Part shown: positions 24,450 through 35,800 of the stretch, one piece after another | How positions within the stretch are numbered: the first letter of the stretch is position 1 | Layout: every line of letters starts with the position of its first letter | The notes under the pieces: model-generated | The model's input: the letters and a program-made list of their open reading frames with translations, nothing else | What the model was told of the DNA's origin: nothing | The model's database searches: none | Source: Capitulum mitella | Lineage: Eukaryota > Arthropoda > Thecostraca > Pollicipedomorpha > Pollicipedidae | Direction of reading: 5' to 3' | NCBI GenBank assembly: GCA_030062745.1 | Contig: CP099846.1 | Coordinates: forward strand, 23,539,701 to 23,603,700 | DNA length: 64,000 nucleotides | Position numbers and translations under genes: made by a program

Positions 24450-25010
24450 AAAGGGCAGATGAATGTGCCGGTCGGGAGCGGACCGAGCGGTCGCCTGTTG
24501 CTGGAAGCACCAACAGTGCCGCCGGACCACCGGTTAAGCGGACCGCCGCGTCGGCGCACGTTCGTCTCGCCGTCGGTCGCCCCTGACCCGTTCCGCGGCT
24601 CTGCCCGGCGGCGAGCGCCTGGGACCGGCCGGGCGGTCGGCAGCGCCGGACGCGTGGACGCGGCCGGCTTTCGCGCGGCCCCCGCCGCACCATTTATCAT
24701 GCTCAGCGTCCAGCGCGGAGAAATTAGCGCCGCGCGCGCCGCGGACGCCATTAGGACCGCATCGGGCGGCCGCGCCGCAGTCCAAACAGCGGGCCGCGGC
24801 CGGCGCCAGTGATCCGGGAGGTCCGCGCCGGCCGGCGGACCGTTCGTCCTGTTTGAGCACCGGTTTTGTGGCCGAATATGCAAATGGCGGCCGGCGTCTG
24901 GCGCGGGAATTACCATGCGGGGGCGCCGCCCTTTCATGACGTCCGTTCATCGGGCGGTCGGGGGCGCGGCCGGCGGCGGGGGAGGCGCGAGCGGCAACGG
25001 GCGGTGACAT
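24450..25010. other. CpG-dense block in intron 2
   Basis: GC-rich, with unrecognised frames on both strands. An octamer motif ATGCAAAT lies at 24878-24885 within it and another at 25110-25117 just downstream. Confidence 0.4.
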
Positions 25011-25109
25011 CGTCATGCAGCAGGCTGTCCGAATTCCTCCCGGCCGCGATGTTTTGTCAGGGCGTGCTTTGCATTCTTCCAACACGTGCAGGCAATTCTC
25101 GAGATTTGT

Positions 25110-25134
25110 ATGCAAATAGCCGCGGCAGTTAAAA
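25110..25134 (+). promoter_or_regulatory. Octamer plus TATA-like box, weak candidate alternative promoter
   Basis: ATGCAAAT (25110-25117) is followed by TTAAAAGG (25129-25136), just downstream of a CpG-dense block. A start about 25-30 bases on would place ATG 25231 as the first ATG of the transcript. Short motifs like these occur by chance. Confidence 0.2.
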
Positions 25135-25230
25135 GGCTGTCTTCTTGGTCGTAAAGGAAGTCAGCGCGCGGGAGAAATCCGCCAGTTAAACAGGAGACCT
25201 CGCAGGAACGGCCTCTGCTCGCTGTCACAA

Positions 25231-25255
25231 ATGCGGTCCGAAAACATCAGGTCTG
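25231..25255 (+). CDS. Candidate alternative first coding exon (8 codons)
   Basis: ATG in the context ACAAATGC, codons MRSENIRS plus one base, then donor G|GTAAGC. Phase 1 fits the acceptor of the 38-nt exon at 45659. The resulting protein would lack the first half of the C1 finger. One chance in three for phase and several candidates examined make this weak. Confidence 0.2.
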
Positions 25256-25379
25256 GTAAGCAGCGACGTTTCTCCAGTCGGGCCACATTTGCGTATCAAG
25301 CTCCCGACACCCGTCCATCACAGTGACTGCGAACTGACACGATCTCGAACTGGATATGACAGCGAATCATTCCGGGCCG

Positions 25380-26040
25380 TATCGGGCAGCGGGAGGGCGC
25401 CGTAATCCCAGCCGACCCCTGACCCTGGCCCGGCCCGGCCCCGAAACAAGCCTCATCATCAGCGCGGGCGCGGGCGCCCACGGTACGGACGCCGCTGGCG
25501 GTAGCTGACCTCCGGCGCTCGATACTGCTACCGGAGAAGGGGGCGGAGAGGGGGGCATAAGCGTAGCGAGGATTCCCCCAAGGAGGGGCCACTAACGTAC
25601 TCCCTCGAAACTAAACATTCGTCAGATTTTGGTCAGTTTATTTTCGAGGTCCGGAAATTGTTTATTTTCATTTTGTGCGTAAAGAAACGTTAAAAAACAT
25701 CTAAATCCAGTGGGGCCATGGCCACTTGCCCTCTCCCCTTGGCTATGTCCCTGGGAGGGAGGAGTCTTGGGCGACCGAACCAGCACCAGCGAGCCTGTGC
25801 GCGCCGTCACGGCCACGGCTGGCCTCGGCACCTGCTGACTCTCCGGGCGGGAGGATCGGCGACGTGCGCGGTCACGACTCGGCCTGCCGGCCGGCCGCCG
25901 CCGTGACTGAGCGCCCGTCAGCCGGCCGCCGGGGCTCGGCCGCGGACGCGGCGGGGCGCGGCCGAGGCCTGAGCCCGCCGAGCGCGGCAGAGGCCGGCCT
26001 GAGCCGTGTTGCCGGCCGATGGCGTCCGTTCGGTGGCCGG
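25380..26040. other. CpG-dense block in intron 2
   Basis: GC-rich at both ends with a neutral centre (about 25600-25700). No product is recognised. Confidence 0.4.
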
Positions 26041-27229
26041 CGGGGAACGGTCGACAGGCGGACGCTTTACGACGGCTGTTGAAGTGTTTGGATTGGACCG
26101 CGTGAGTTATTATGGAGCGCTGGAGGCCGGGCAGCTGTTATTCGGGTGTGGAGGAATTCTTCAGCGCGAAATCGATGCCCCATTCATTTTGCGGCTGGGT
26201 AAATGATTCACCGCCTGCACTTCTGCACAGGATCTCGCAGACCTGCAATGGACCCAGATCCTTCGCTCCATCATGCTGCATACGGGAGACGTTTTCGGCG
26301 TGTTTTGGCATGCCCACGAGACCTGTGCCGGAAAGTGCTGCCATGCGACGCTGCCCAGTGGCGCCCTCGCGTCGAAGGTCGACGTGTCGTGAAAGGCGCG
26401 CGCGAGGAGCACAATGGTGGCGCCGTTTATCCCGATGGGACGCCCAGCTGAGTCGAAGGACGCGTTTTGAATGTGTTGCCAAAAGAGATCTGGCCGCGTT
26501 ATGCAAGTGTGACGAGCGGCGACCCCGTAGATGGCTCGCCGCGTCGGCCGGTGATGGAGAGACGCGTCACGGAAAGATGCCGGTGAAAATCTGCGGAATG
26601 CCGTCGCAGCGCACTCCACTGGCGATGGGCATTTCTGGGTGATTGGACGTGCTGCGGCGATGGATGTCGTATGACGTTTGTCGACTGTTTCCGGGGTCGT
26701 TTTTTCAATAGTTGACACGTGCGAGGTTGCTTGCGTCGTGAGGTTTTGCACCAAACGAAAAGCATCTGTGTGCGACGGGCTTATCGTTAAGTTTCCGGTG
26801 TTTCGACCACGCTGACGTTTCCAGGGCGTTAAGTGAGCGTCAGGTCACGTCATTGCGCAACCTGTTTTAAACTATGGGTACTGACTCCATTGCATAACTT
26901 GGAAAACTGCACACATACCTTTCTTTTTGCGTGCATTGCATCCGGTTACGTCTCCTTGAGTGGATGCATAGCTTAAAGAACCTCTCACCTATTGCTGTTA
27001 TTAAAGAAATGGCAATGGAATAGAATTTAGTTAATCTTGGGACTGTATTCCATTGTTAATTTGCATAGAAGGACTAACGAGGAGGGAACCAGTATGCTGC
27101 TTGATGGCGCAGTGAAATGTGGCCTGACGCCGCGGTCGCAGTTAATGTAACCACGTACCGATCCTTTTACCGCCGAAGGAAATATTTCCGCTAAGCCCTC
27201 CGACCCTTTAAACGGAAGACGCAAAGCAC
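26041..27229. other. Intron DNA, no gene seen
   Basis: Mixed, turning A/T-richer after 26700. Overlapping frames at 26112-26754 are open on both strands and unrecognised. Confidence 0.45.
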
Positions 27230-28380
27230 GTGCTAATGCCGCGACCGCTCGCTCACTAGTAACGACATCCCGGCGCAGCGCGGGCCTCGTCCGTCACGGG
27301 GCTAGAGCGTCACGTCACGGGCAGGAAGCGCCGCGTCCCCTCCCCGCCGTCCGTCGCCGGCTGTCGCGACTGTCGCGTCGGCGGTCGATGGCGGCGCCCG
27401 GGGCGCCGCCGGGCGGTCCCGGCGACCCGCGCGGCGGCGAGCGGCGACCCGACAGCTGTCGGCCGCGGCCGGACGGCAGCGGGACGCCGGGTCGGCTCCA
27501 GATGGCGGCCGCCGGGCCGTCTCCGCCCGCCGGCCGCGAGCCGACCCGCCGCCGGCGCCGGCGGCCGCCCGGCCGTGCGGAACGGCCCGGCGACGGACGT
27601 GACGACGCCCGTCACGTTCGCCGCCCTGCCGCCCGTCACGCCCGTCGCGACGGGCCGCGCGTCCGGTAGTCGCCGCCAGACGCGCCGAGAGGCCGTCCGA
27701 GAGGTCGCTTCGAGGGGCTGCCGCCGGCCGGCGTGTTGCGCCCTGTTGACGTTGGCTGTTTGACAGATCGGCCGTCCGGAGTCGGCCGCCCCCGGCTGGC
27801 GGCGGCCGGCCCCGCCGACGGCCGGCGTCTGCGGACCGTCACGCCGCCGACTGACGTCTGTTGGCGTCCGTCAGCACTCTTCGCCGAGCGTAGTCTCTCA
27901 ACGCCCGCCGTTGACGTCACGGCGGCGACGTCACCGGCGCGTGACCCGCGCGGTCGGCGCGTGACGCTGGGCCGTGAGAAAAACACCCACGGGAATCCGC
28001 CTGCGGGCCGGCCGGTGCCGAGGCGTCCTCCGCCCGGCGGGTGGTGCTGGGGGTGACCTCGCCGAGCGGGAGGGGGCCGCCGTAGGGGGGGGGGGGCGCC
28101 GGTCCCGGCGCCGACCCCGGCAGTGTGCCATTAACGACCGGCACGGCGAAGGGGTGGGCAGTGAGGGGCAGCACCCCTGCCGGCGCCACGGCAGCGTGGC
28201 ACGCACACGCGCTGCCCAGTGGTACGTGTCTCCGGCTCCGGCGAGGCACGCACGCGCTCTGACCAGTGATTCGTGGCTCCGGCGCGGCGGAGGAGGAGCG
28301 TGCTGGCGTGGCGGTGATTTTTCTGCGGGAATGTCGGGAGGCACATGGGGCGTCGGAACGGGTACGTGGTCGACCGTCTT
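27230..28380. other. CpG-dense block with CGTCACG/CGTGACG words
   Basis: Very GC-rich, with many CGTCACG or TGACGTCA-like words (27288-27320, 27597-27650, 27905-27965) and a run of 12 G at 28085-28096. These resemble CRE/ATF sites, but no transcript is supported. Confidence 0.4.
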
Positions 28381-29400
28381 CAGAACGTCATAACTGGTCC
28401 AGTGCGCGTGTGGTCCAGACTGAAGTGAGTGCGGGCGATACCCGGTCGGGGCTGGGACGGACCCCGTCGGATTTGGATCCGGATTAGTGTGTCTGGGCTG
28501 GAAATCAAAGCCCGGATCGTGCGCCCAGGGCCATGAAAAGTCTGCTCAGAAAAGGTACGTGACATACAAGTTAACGGTGGTTCGTAAAATTTCCGGATAC
28601 TCCGGGGGAAAATGACGAACCAATGATTTAAATCAGAAACAAAAATACCCTCACGCACAGCTGTCAACAAAGCAACAAAGGCTATGATGCTGCGTTGTAA
28701 GCCAGCCGACGCATTAATGAGGTTCATCGATGCGCCTTTTGTGCAGTTATTTCCCGCACTGATCAACGACCGCGCACTCAGCCGAGCAACGCCGGCGACC
28801 GGCCGCGCCCAGACCGGACCTGGTCTCGGTCTCCGGCCGGACGGTCGCCGGGCGGCCGGCCCGGTCCGGCGGTCCGGCGCCAGGTGTTATCGGTCAGGCC
28901 GGACCCGCCGCCGCCGGCGCCGGCGCCGCTCATGATCGCGGCGCCGCTCCGGACACGATATCTTGATCGGCCGGCCGGAGATAGCCGTAAAGATCGTCGC
29001 CTCCGACCCGGCCGGTCGGGTCGTAAATCGCTCAGCGCGGGCCACCCCATAAATTAGCGGGATAATAGAGAACACATGTAGGAGTAGAAAGCCAATAGCG
29101 TCACAGTAACAAACGGTGCTGTTTTGATTAGGCGGCCGCGGAGAGGCGGCGTCTGGACGATTGGGAGGCGCCGGTTTTTTTGTGGGTCGGCCAGGCCCGG
29201 CCCGGGGTGGGCAGGTATGTGGGACGCACGGTGCGGGTGGTGGGAACCCTCCGTTTCGGACTGTTCAGACACCCGCTGACTGCTCAGATCGGCCAGCGGA
29301 GGGGACAGCCTTTATCAGAACAGAACAGGGCTACGCTGTGCACCGCTGGTTGACGCCGCGAGTGCCGGCACTCGAGCGTTTCCTGCGTCGATGCACGAGC
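28381..29400. other. Intron DNA, no gene seen
   Basis: Neutral DNA with a GC-rich patch at 28780-29050. Nothing is recognised. Confidence 0.4.
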
Positions 29401-30597
29401 TGCGATAACCCGAGGGCCCCCAGCGCGTCGAGAGCGAGCCGATAACCCCGCTATCGAAAGGTCAAGCGCCGCGCCTGCGTGCACAAGTGCACCGGCGTGT
29501 TTTGCGGCGCGGGCTCCGCGAACAAGTGTCGGCGCGTCATCGCGCGGCTTTTTCAGCGGCCGCCGGCGGCGCGCCGTCCCGCGCTGGCGGAGAGCCGCCG
29601 TCGTCGGCCTGTTTGCCCGGCGCGGGCGCTAACCGCCGCGACAGCTTTCACCGCCGCTCTGTCACGTGTTCGCACAGGACAATTAGCGCGCCGCGCCGCG
29701 GTCGGAATCGGTCGGTTCGCACGCGCTCGTTACCGCCGGTCGGCGCGACAGCCGCCGCCGCCGTCGCGAGCGGCGCGCCGTCGGCTCACTTCCCGTCCGG
29801 GTCGACGCCGACGCGACGCCGCGGCCGCCCCGCGGGACCGGAGGCACCGGGTCGCGACCCAGGCCCGCGTCACCGGGCCGGTCCCCATGGGCGTGGGCCG
29901 GGCGGCGCCTGAGGAACAGCTCAGCGCGGCGGCTGACGAAACGCAAACACGCCGGCCGTCGGCGCCGGCGTTTTTACGGCGCCTCGTCGCGGACGATGAA
30001 AAACGGTCTGGCGTCGCTGCCCGCGCGCGGTGTGGGTTTCGCGTCGACGGTCGTAATGATGTTGGTGTGTGTGTCGCTGCCCATTACGTCAGCGCGGCAT
30101 CTGCGAAACATGCAGTCGCCGCGCTCGAAGGCGCGGCGCACGCCGGCACATGCATCGGCGCCAGCCGCAGGGCAGATGGTCTCGCCGAGGAACAACCAAT
30201 GATTGCCGCAGCAGACAAATCACTCTCATTTGGGCGCCAACAGCGCATCTGCAGCCATTCGGAATGCATCACTCTGATTGACGAAATGAATCACGATGAA
30301 ATGGACAGATCGTTCCGCCGATTGTTCGGCGCTCTGCAGGAAACGGGGCCCGCCGGCTTCGGGCTCCCCTTCCGTCTCCGTTTAACGACGTTGTTCCCCG
30401 CCGGCCGGGGGCGAAGGGAGGGGAGAGACGGGAGGGGAGGCGGCACGTGCCACCCCACGCTGCCATTCAGAGCCGCCGGACGTCTCGCGGTCCAGGTGTC
30501 ACGTGCTCCGGCCGGCCTCGCCGGCGGAAGCGGACAATTACAGGAAACCGGCGACGGAGCTACGCGGCTCTTCGGAGGGCGTTCCCAGGCGGCGGGC

Positions 30598-30666
30598 GCG
30601 GGTCGTGCAGGGGTTCGGGCGCGGGTCGTGCAGGGGTCCGGACGCGGGTCGTGCGAGTTCCGGCCG
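30598..30666. repeat. 23-bp minisatellite, 3 copies
   Basis: GCGGGTCGTGCAGGGG-type units begin at 30598, 30621 and 30644; the third is diverged. Confidence 0.85.
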
Positions 30667-32121
30667 GAATATTCACAGCGAGCGGCCGGCACCCCGTGCA
30701 GCTGCACAGAACAGCTGTTCGCCGGGCTTTGCCGCCGCCGTCCGTCTCCGAGACAAAGCCGGAGGAGAGTCAGCGTCAGGGGAGGCGGAAGAGACCGCGG
30801 TGCGCCGGGAACCATTCATCTAACGCATCCTGTCGGGCGCGCTCCCGAGAGGGCTTGAAATCTGCACCGCGCTCGGCGCTGCAGTTATGAATAGCCGGCC
30901 GGCCCGCCAATCGGCGCCCGACCAGAACAGGACTGGGGGGGGGGGTCGGCGAACGGAGAAGTAAACGTGCCGCTAACGGGGGCACGTGCTGTTGTTCGGC
31001 CAGCGGCGGGAGCAGAGCCGCGGACGGCTCGCGCACGTGGCGAGGCACCAGCGGGAAGCGGCGACGTCTCTTAGAGACGGCACCGCGGTGAAAACCGTTC
31101 CTGTTTGTCCGCGAGATACCCACACCCCTGGACGAAACTTTGGGTGACCCAGGTCCTGTGGCTCGGACAGAACCTGACGACCGGGGTCCGGCCGCCCGGG
31201 TCCGGCCGCCCTGCGCGCGCCCGGCCCCCAGCCTCGTTGTCCCGTAATTACCATCTGCAGGGCGGTCACGCGGTGTATTAATATTCCGGGGGCGGGCCGA
31301 CGCCGGCATGCGCGCTCCACACGTGCCGCGGCCGCGCGGCGCCGCGCCGACCGTGCGGCTATTTTCTGCCCCCCCCCCCCCGCTCCCCGCTCTCGTCCCT
31401 CCCGCGCGGTTAGCCGGACCGGCCGCCGTGCCGCGTCCGTCTGCAACACCGCAAACACGCGCGCTGCAGCGACGCGCCGAACGCGCGCGTCAAAACGGGG
31501 CGGCCGGCGGAAGCGACGCGGGCCGGCCGGTCGTAGATCGATTCCACGGATCGGCTCCGTGTTTCCAAATACCGGCGGCCGGCTGATGTATGGGCGGGTT
31601 GGTTTTCGCGTGGCTGGCGTGCCTGAATAATTACGCGCGGGCGCGCGAACGACGCGAACGTGAATGATGGCGCGGCGCGGCCCTCCCGCGCCCGCGGCTG
31701 ACCCCGGCGGGGTCATTCGACGGACGGACCGGAGGGACGGCCGGAGGCAGGAGCCCGCTGACGGGCGGCCTACCTCAGAGTCACAACCGGCCTCCAAATG
31801 CACTGCTCGGACCGCACGCGTTCGGCGGCTGCCAATGAAAGCAGTCGCGAGTGCAGAGGCTCGTCCCAGCAGCCGGCGTCTTAGCGCGATTGCGAAAGCG
31901 AAAACGAAGCCGATTGAATCCGTGCCGGGCGTGTTTGGCTTTTAACGGCCGCCCATCGCGGGCTGGCGCGCCGTCTGCGATGGCGGTCGGTCGAGAGCGG
32001 AGCGGGGTCGGCGCGCTGAGCCGGCACACGGCCTCCTCCGTCCGGCGAGGCGGCCGGCCGGCCCGCCCGACTCCTCCCCGGGCGACTGGGCGGCCGGGCG
32101 GCCGAGCGGCCGGCGGCCGGC

Positions 32122-32130
32122 TATTTAAAG
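32122..32130 (+). promoter_or_regulatory. Candidate TATA box inside intron 2
   Basis: TATTTAAAG in a very GC-rich setting (CCGGC before, GCGCC after), so an A/T octamer stands out. A start near 32150 would give an ATG-free leader up to a good donor (ACTG|GTGAGC) at 32346. Confidence 0.3.
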
Positions 32131-32152
32131 GCGCCGCTTCCGGCCCGGGCGG

Positions 32153-32345
32153 GCGGCTTCCGCCGCCGGCGGGTCGGCGCGGCGTGCCCCCGCGCGGCCG
32201 GCGGGTCCGGCGCGTGCCCTGCGAACTCAGAGCCTTCCGGCGGACTCCGGCTCCGTCTCGGCCGTCTCGCGCTGATCTCGGCGTACGCGGTTGGCCCCGG
32301 TCCGCCAGCTCGTGGTCGCCCTAACCTAGTCCTGCGGTTAGACTG
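32153..32345 (+). other. Candidate non-coding first exon
   Basis: Region between the presumed start after TATTTAAAG and donor GTGAGC at 32346. It has no ATG. The left edge is only an estimate from the usual TATA spacing. It could splice to 34680 or 45659. Confidence 0.25.
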
Positions 32346-33649
32346 GTGAGCCAGCACCACTAGCTGGCTCGCCACGGTCTGGCTCTGCGACGACGGGGAC
32401 CCGAACTGTGGACGTGAGCCGTCTTCAGCCCTGGGAGGCCGCGAATCGTCGCCGCGCCCACGCGCGAAGTCTGCGGAGCCTGCGTCACGCACCGCCCACG
32501 TCGTGCCGGAGATGCGCCGCGGACGGACCGGTTCTCAGCGGCCAGGAACCTGCTTCGCGGCGGGCGCCGGTCGGTTCGCGTCCACTGGCTGCCGTCCTCT
32601 GCCGCCCAGTACGCGCCGGAGGAAGACCGCCAGGGTGCTCGGCGGCCGGCCGGTCTCCGTTTGTCGCCTATTTGTTCGGCGGGCCGGCCGGCGCGCGCCC
32701 GGCGGAGCGGCATGCGCCGCGCGCCGCCCGCCGCCCGATCCCAGTCCCGATTCGGCCGGCCCGCCGCCAGGGGTGGCCGACCTGCTCTGGCCGCGCGGCC
32801 CAGCGGACGGCCCAGGCAGCTGGCGCACCAGAGAGGTTCCAGGAGTGTGGCACAAAACAGGAGGCATGGGCCATGCCTTGTTGCCTGAGTATATCTGACG
32901 CGTAAGAAACGAGGTCACCAGTAGTATTTGTTTGAACTGCCTTTAGTCGTGCAAATGGAATTTTTTGCGGATATGCTTCGTTCGGCAAGCACAAAGTATT
33001 TCGTTTTGTTTATATCGTGAAAACCACTTCACTGAACGCTAAAACTTAAGAAGTGATGATCGTTGCTGCTGTGTGGATACCAAAGGTTATGAGTGGAACG
33101 TTAATCTACCTTGCAATGGCGATTACGAGATTCACGGATCGTTCCCGAATTTATGGATTCGGCGAAGATACTTTAGTCCTTCAAGTCGGAAACTGTCAAA
33201 GAGAAGGAAGGGCATGTAACTCAAAGGCTCGCATCAGCATTATCAAGTCAAAAGGTCAAAAGGAAAACGGACTTGGGAGTGTATTGCCTCATTTTCATAT
33301 TTCTTCTGTTGCTCCCTTACTTTAAAAAATGCCGCAGAGCTCCAAAATATTAGACACATGCGCATGCGATGAAAAAAGCTCTCCACAAGCATACCGTCAA
33401 TACCATTAATACCGTATTGATATATTCCATGCCCAGTAGCGTTTCAGTCCGCACACACACTGAGCCGGCATTTCGCTCGAGCATAAAACTCGAAGCAAGG
33501 ATCGACCCGACGAACAGTAGGCAGCCATTTCCATCGATAGCTTTGGCCGTGCATTCCAGCAACGGCACAAGAATCCCGTCAAAAACGACAGCAGTCAGCT
33601 TTAGCTTCAGTCTGCTTCAAAGAAGCGTTCGCCAAACCACGCCTCAAAG

Positions 33650-34380
33650 CAGACCGCCGAGCGTCCGTCCAGTGCGCTCCGAAAACGCTGGCATCCCAGA
33701 ATAGCCGCCCGCTCCGCGACGCGCTGGCCGGCTCTTCGCGGCGTCTCCTGCAGGTCTCTGGCCCGGCGGGCCGGCGGTCGGCGTGCGGCGCGGGTGGGCC
33801 ACCCCTGGAGCGGGCCGGCGGGCCGCCGGTCCAGCTGGCCGCGCGCTCTCAGTCACGCAGCGGACCGAGTGCGTGCCGGCCGCGACCAGCCGCCGCGCCG
33901 CGCGCGACGCCCCGCCGGACCGCCGCCGCCGCCGCGCCGCCGCCGCCGGGCGCCCGGCGCCGGCCAGTCGAGCGCCGACCGCTATTGCGCCCGGTCCCGC
34001 CGCGGCGACGGTGCCCAGGGAGCCGTCGGAGGTTCGAGACCCCGCGGTGTCCGAAGCAGATCGACGGGCCGACGCGCCAGTGCAGTCGTCGGCCGTCGGT
34101 CCGGCGGCGCGTCGGCGGCGATGAAGCGCCCCCGGCGGCGGCCCGGGCCGCCCTGACCTTGCGACGCCGTGACGCCGTGACGACTCGGCGCGGTCGCGAC
34201 GGCCGACAGCGTTGCAGCTCCGAGTGGGCGTCCCTCGGCGCGCAGTGCCGGACTTTGGTCGGCGGTGCGGCCGCGGTGCGTGTCGTCCGTCCGGCGCCGG
34301 AGATCGCGGACCGGAGTCGGCCAGAGGTCGGCCGGTGGTCGTCAGTGTCGGGATAATGCCGCCGTAATTCCAGCCTCGCC
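33650..34380. other. CpG-dense block
   Basis: GC-rich, with frames open on both strands. It ends just before the small candidate exon at 34384. Confidence 0.4.
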
Positions 34381-34383
34381 GAG

Positions 34384-34405
34384 ATGGACCTCATAAAGGA
34401 CTGCC
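34384..34405 (+). CDS. Weak candidate alternative first exon (7 codons)
   Basis: ATG then codons MDLIKDC plus one base before a consensus GTGAGT donor at 34406. Phase 1 would join the 45659 exon. The base before the donor is C, which is unusual, and there is no promoter evidence. Confidence 0.15.
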
Positions 34406-34679
34406 GTGAGTAGACCCTCCGCAGAATTGTCCCCGTAATTGCCGGCCTTGAATGCATTCGGCTGTTTTTGCGGATGCTTTTAGCGACGCCATCTGATGGT
34501 GCGCCGCCGACAGTCCTCGTGAGCCACTTGTGGCAGTCCATTTGCCTCGAAGAAAACAAATCCTTTTGTTTTAAAACGCAAAGCCGCGTCTGACACACTT
34601 ATTTGAACCCTTGTCGTCGCCTCTATTGACCTGTTTGTTTTGTATGTTTTGCACCTTTGACCACTTTTTATCTCTTCAG

Positions 34680-34775
34680 ACCCCATTTCCATGGAGCCAT
34701 TCTATTTAACCTTCCTATACTATTACACCTACTACAACAAATACACCACTTACCCGCTCTGGACCGTTGGTGCTG
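34680..34775 (+). CDS. Candidate cassette or alternative exon (96 nt, Tyr-rich)
   Basis: Seen: a strong acceptor (ACTTTTTATCTCTTCAG ending at 34679) and a good donor (GCTG|GTGAGC at 34776) bracket 96 bases. Read in the phase left by the C1 exon (one base carried over) the segment is open: DPIS-MEPFYLTFLYYYTYYNKY... to ...LWTVGA, leaving one base, so it fits between exons 2 and 3. Inclusion there would split the zinc finger. Alternatively its ATG at 34691 (TTTCCATGG context) could be the start codon of a shorter isoform led by the 32.15-kb non-coding exon. The sequence is of low complexity (TAC/ACC-rich), so chance is possible. Confidence 0.3.
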
Positions 34776-34959
34776 GTGAGCCATTAAGCCGGAGCCCCGA
34801 ACTGCTACTATTACCGCTTCTAGGAACGCACGTGGTATTTCAAGATAGCGCCCATGGCCTCCGCATCTTCCAGGAAAACTCTGGGTCTCGCTGAACGCCT
34901 TTGGGCTCCGACCGACACTTCTGGGCTTTATCGCGCATCTGGATCCTGCCGAAATTTGG

Positions 34960-35800
34960 GTCCCATCGAGAGCATCTCTCGGCGCCTGCCGGATGCGCCT
35001 GATCACTGCAGGCGGCCGCCGGCGGCGGCGGCGGCCGAGCTCACGTTTCGGCCCCGTTTCTCCGGCCGGCGCCGGTCGGCAGTGCCCGGCGGCCGGCGGC
35101 GGCGCGTGTTCGAGGCCGGCCGCGACCGGCGCCGCCGTGCAGGCGGCCTGCGCGGCTTTCCCCGCCGAGGCGGCCGGCACGTGTTGAGCCGTCCGTTTTT
35201 CGACGCCAGCCTCCCGGCGCCTTTTTCTGGCGCGCGCGCGTCGTGACGGCGCGTTCGGCCCGCAGCGGCGCGGCCTGGCGCGTGCGGGGGAGGGGAAGGG
35301 GATGGGGCTGTCGCGTCGCCGGCGACGGCCGCTCCTCTCGCGTTATCGCCCGGCGGACGGACGCGGCGCCGCCCGGGCGAGAGGGTGGCCGGCGCGGCGC
35401 GATTCCGGCCGTAAATTGATAGACGACGGGTGATTTGTGGGAGCCGGGCCTTCGCCGGCCGTTCCGGCGCCGTGTTTACCGGCGCCGGCTATGATTACGG
35501 CGGCCCATTAGAGAGGAGACCGAGAGGCGGGCACGGGAGAGGTTCACCTGGCCACCGGGCGGGGTGTCGGAGGTGAGAGCCTGCTGAAGTGTTCCTCGAC
35601 ACTCCAGGGCGCGCTCTCTCCGCGCGCCGCCGACCCTGCGGACGTCCGGGGCGGCCTCCCCGCGAGCCGACCTTCCTAACCGGCGGCCGCCGCAGCCGGG
35701 CGGGCACATCGACGCGGTCGCCACGGCACTGGCCACGGCCGGGCGGCAACGGCGGCTCGATAGCCCGCCACTTTGTTGATTATGCCGCCGTGCGGGGCCG
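34960..35800. other. CpG-dense block
   Basis: GC-rich, frames open on both strands, nothing recognised. Confidence 0.4.

Larger units (their letters stand above)
29401..32900. other. Large CpG-dense region in intron 2
   Basis: The largest GC-rich region in the window. Its longest frame (29479-30858, 459 codons, +) overlaps frames open on the other strand and has no domain I know. Runs of C at 31369-31381 and of G at about 30935-30945 occur. Confidence 0.45.

Noticed and set aside
26019-26100. ATG plus 27 codons before a consensus GTGAGT donor
   Set aside because: It ends in phase 2, which does not fit exon 3 (needs phase 1).
29479-30858. Longest open frame (459 codons, + strand)
   Set aside because: It lies in very GC-rich DNA where stops are rare, overlaps frames open on the other strand, and has no recognisable domain; low-complexity Arg/Ala-rich composition.
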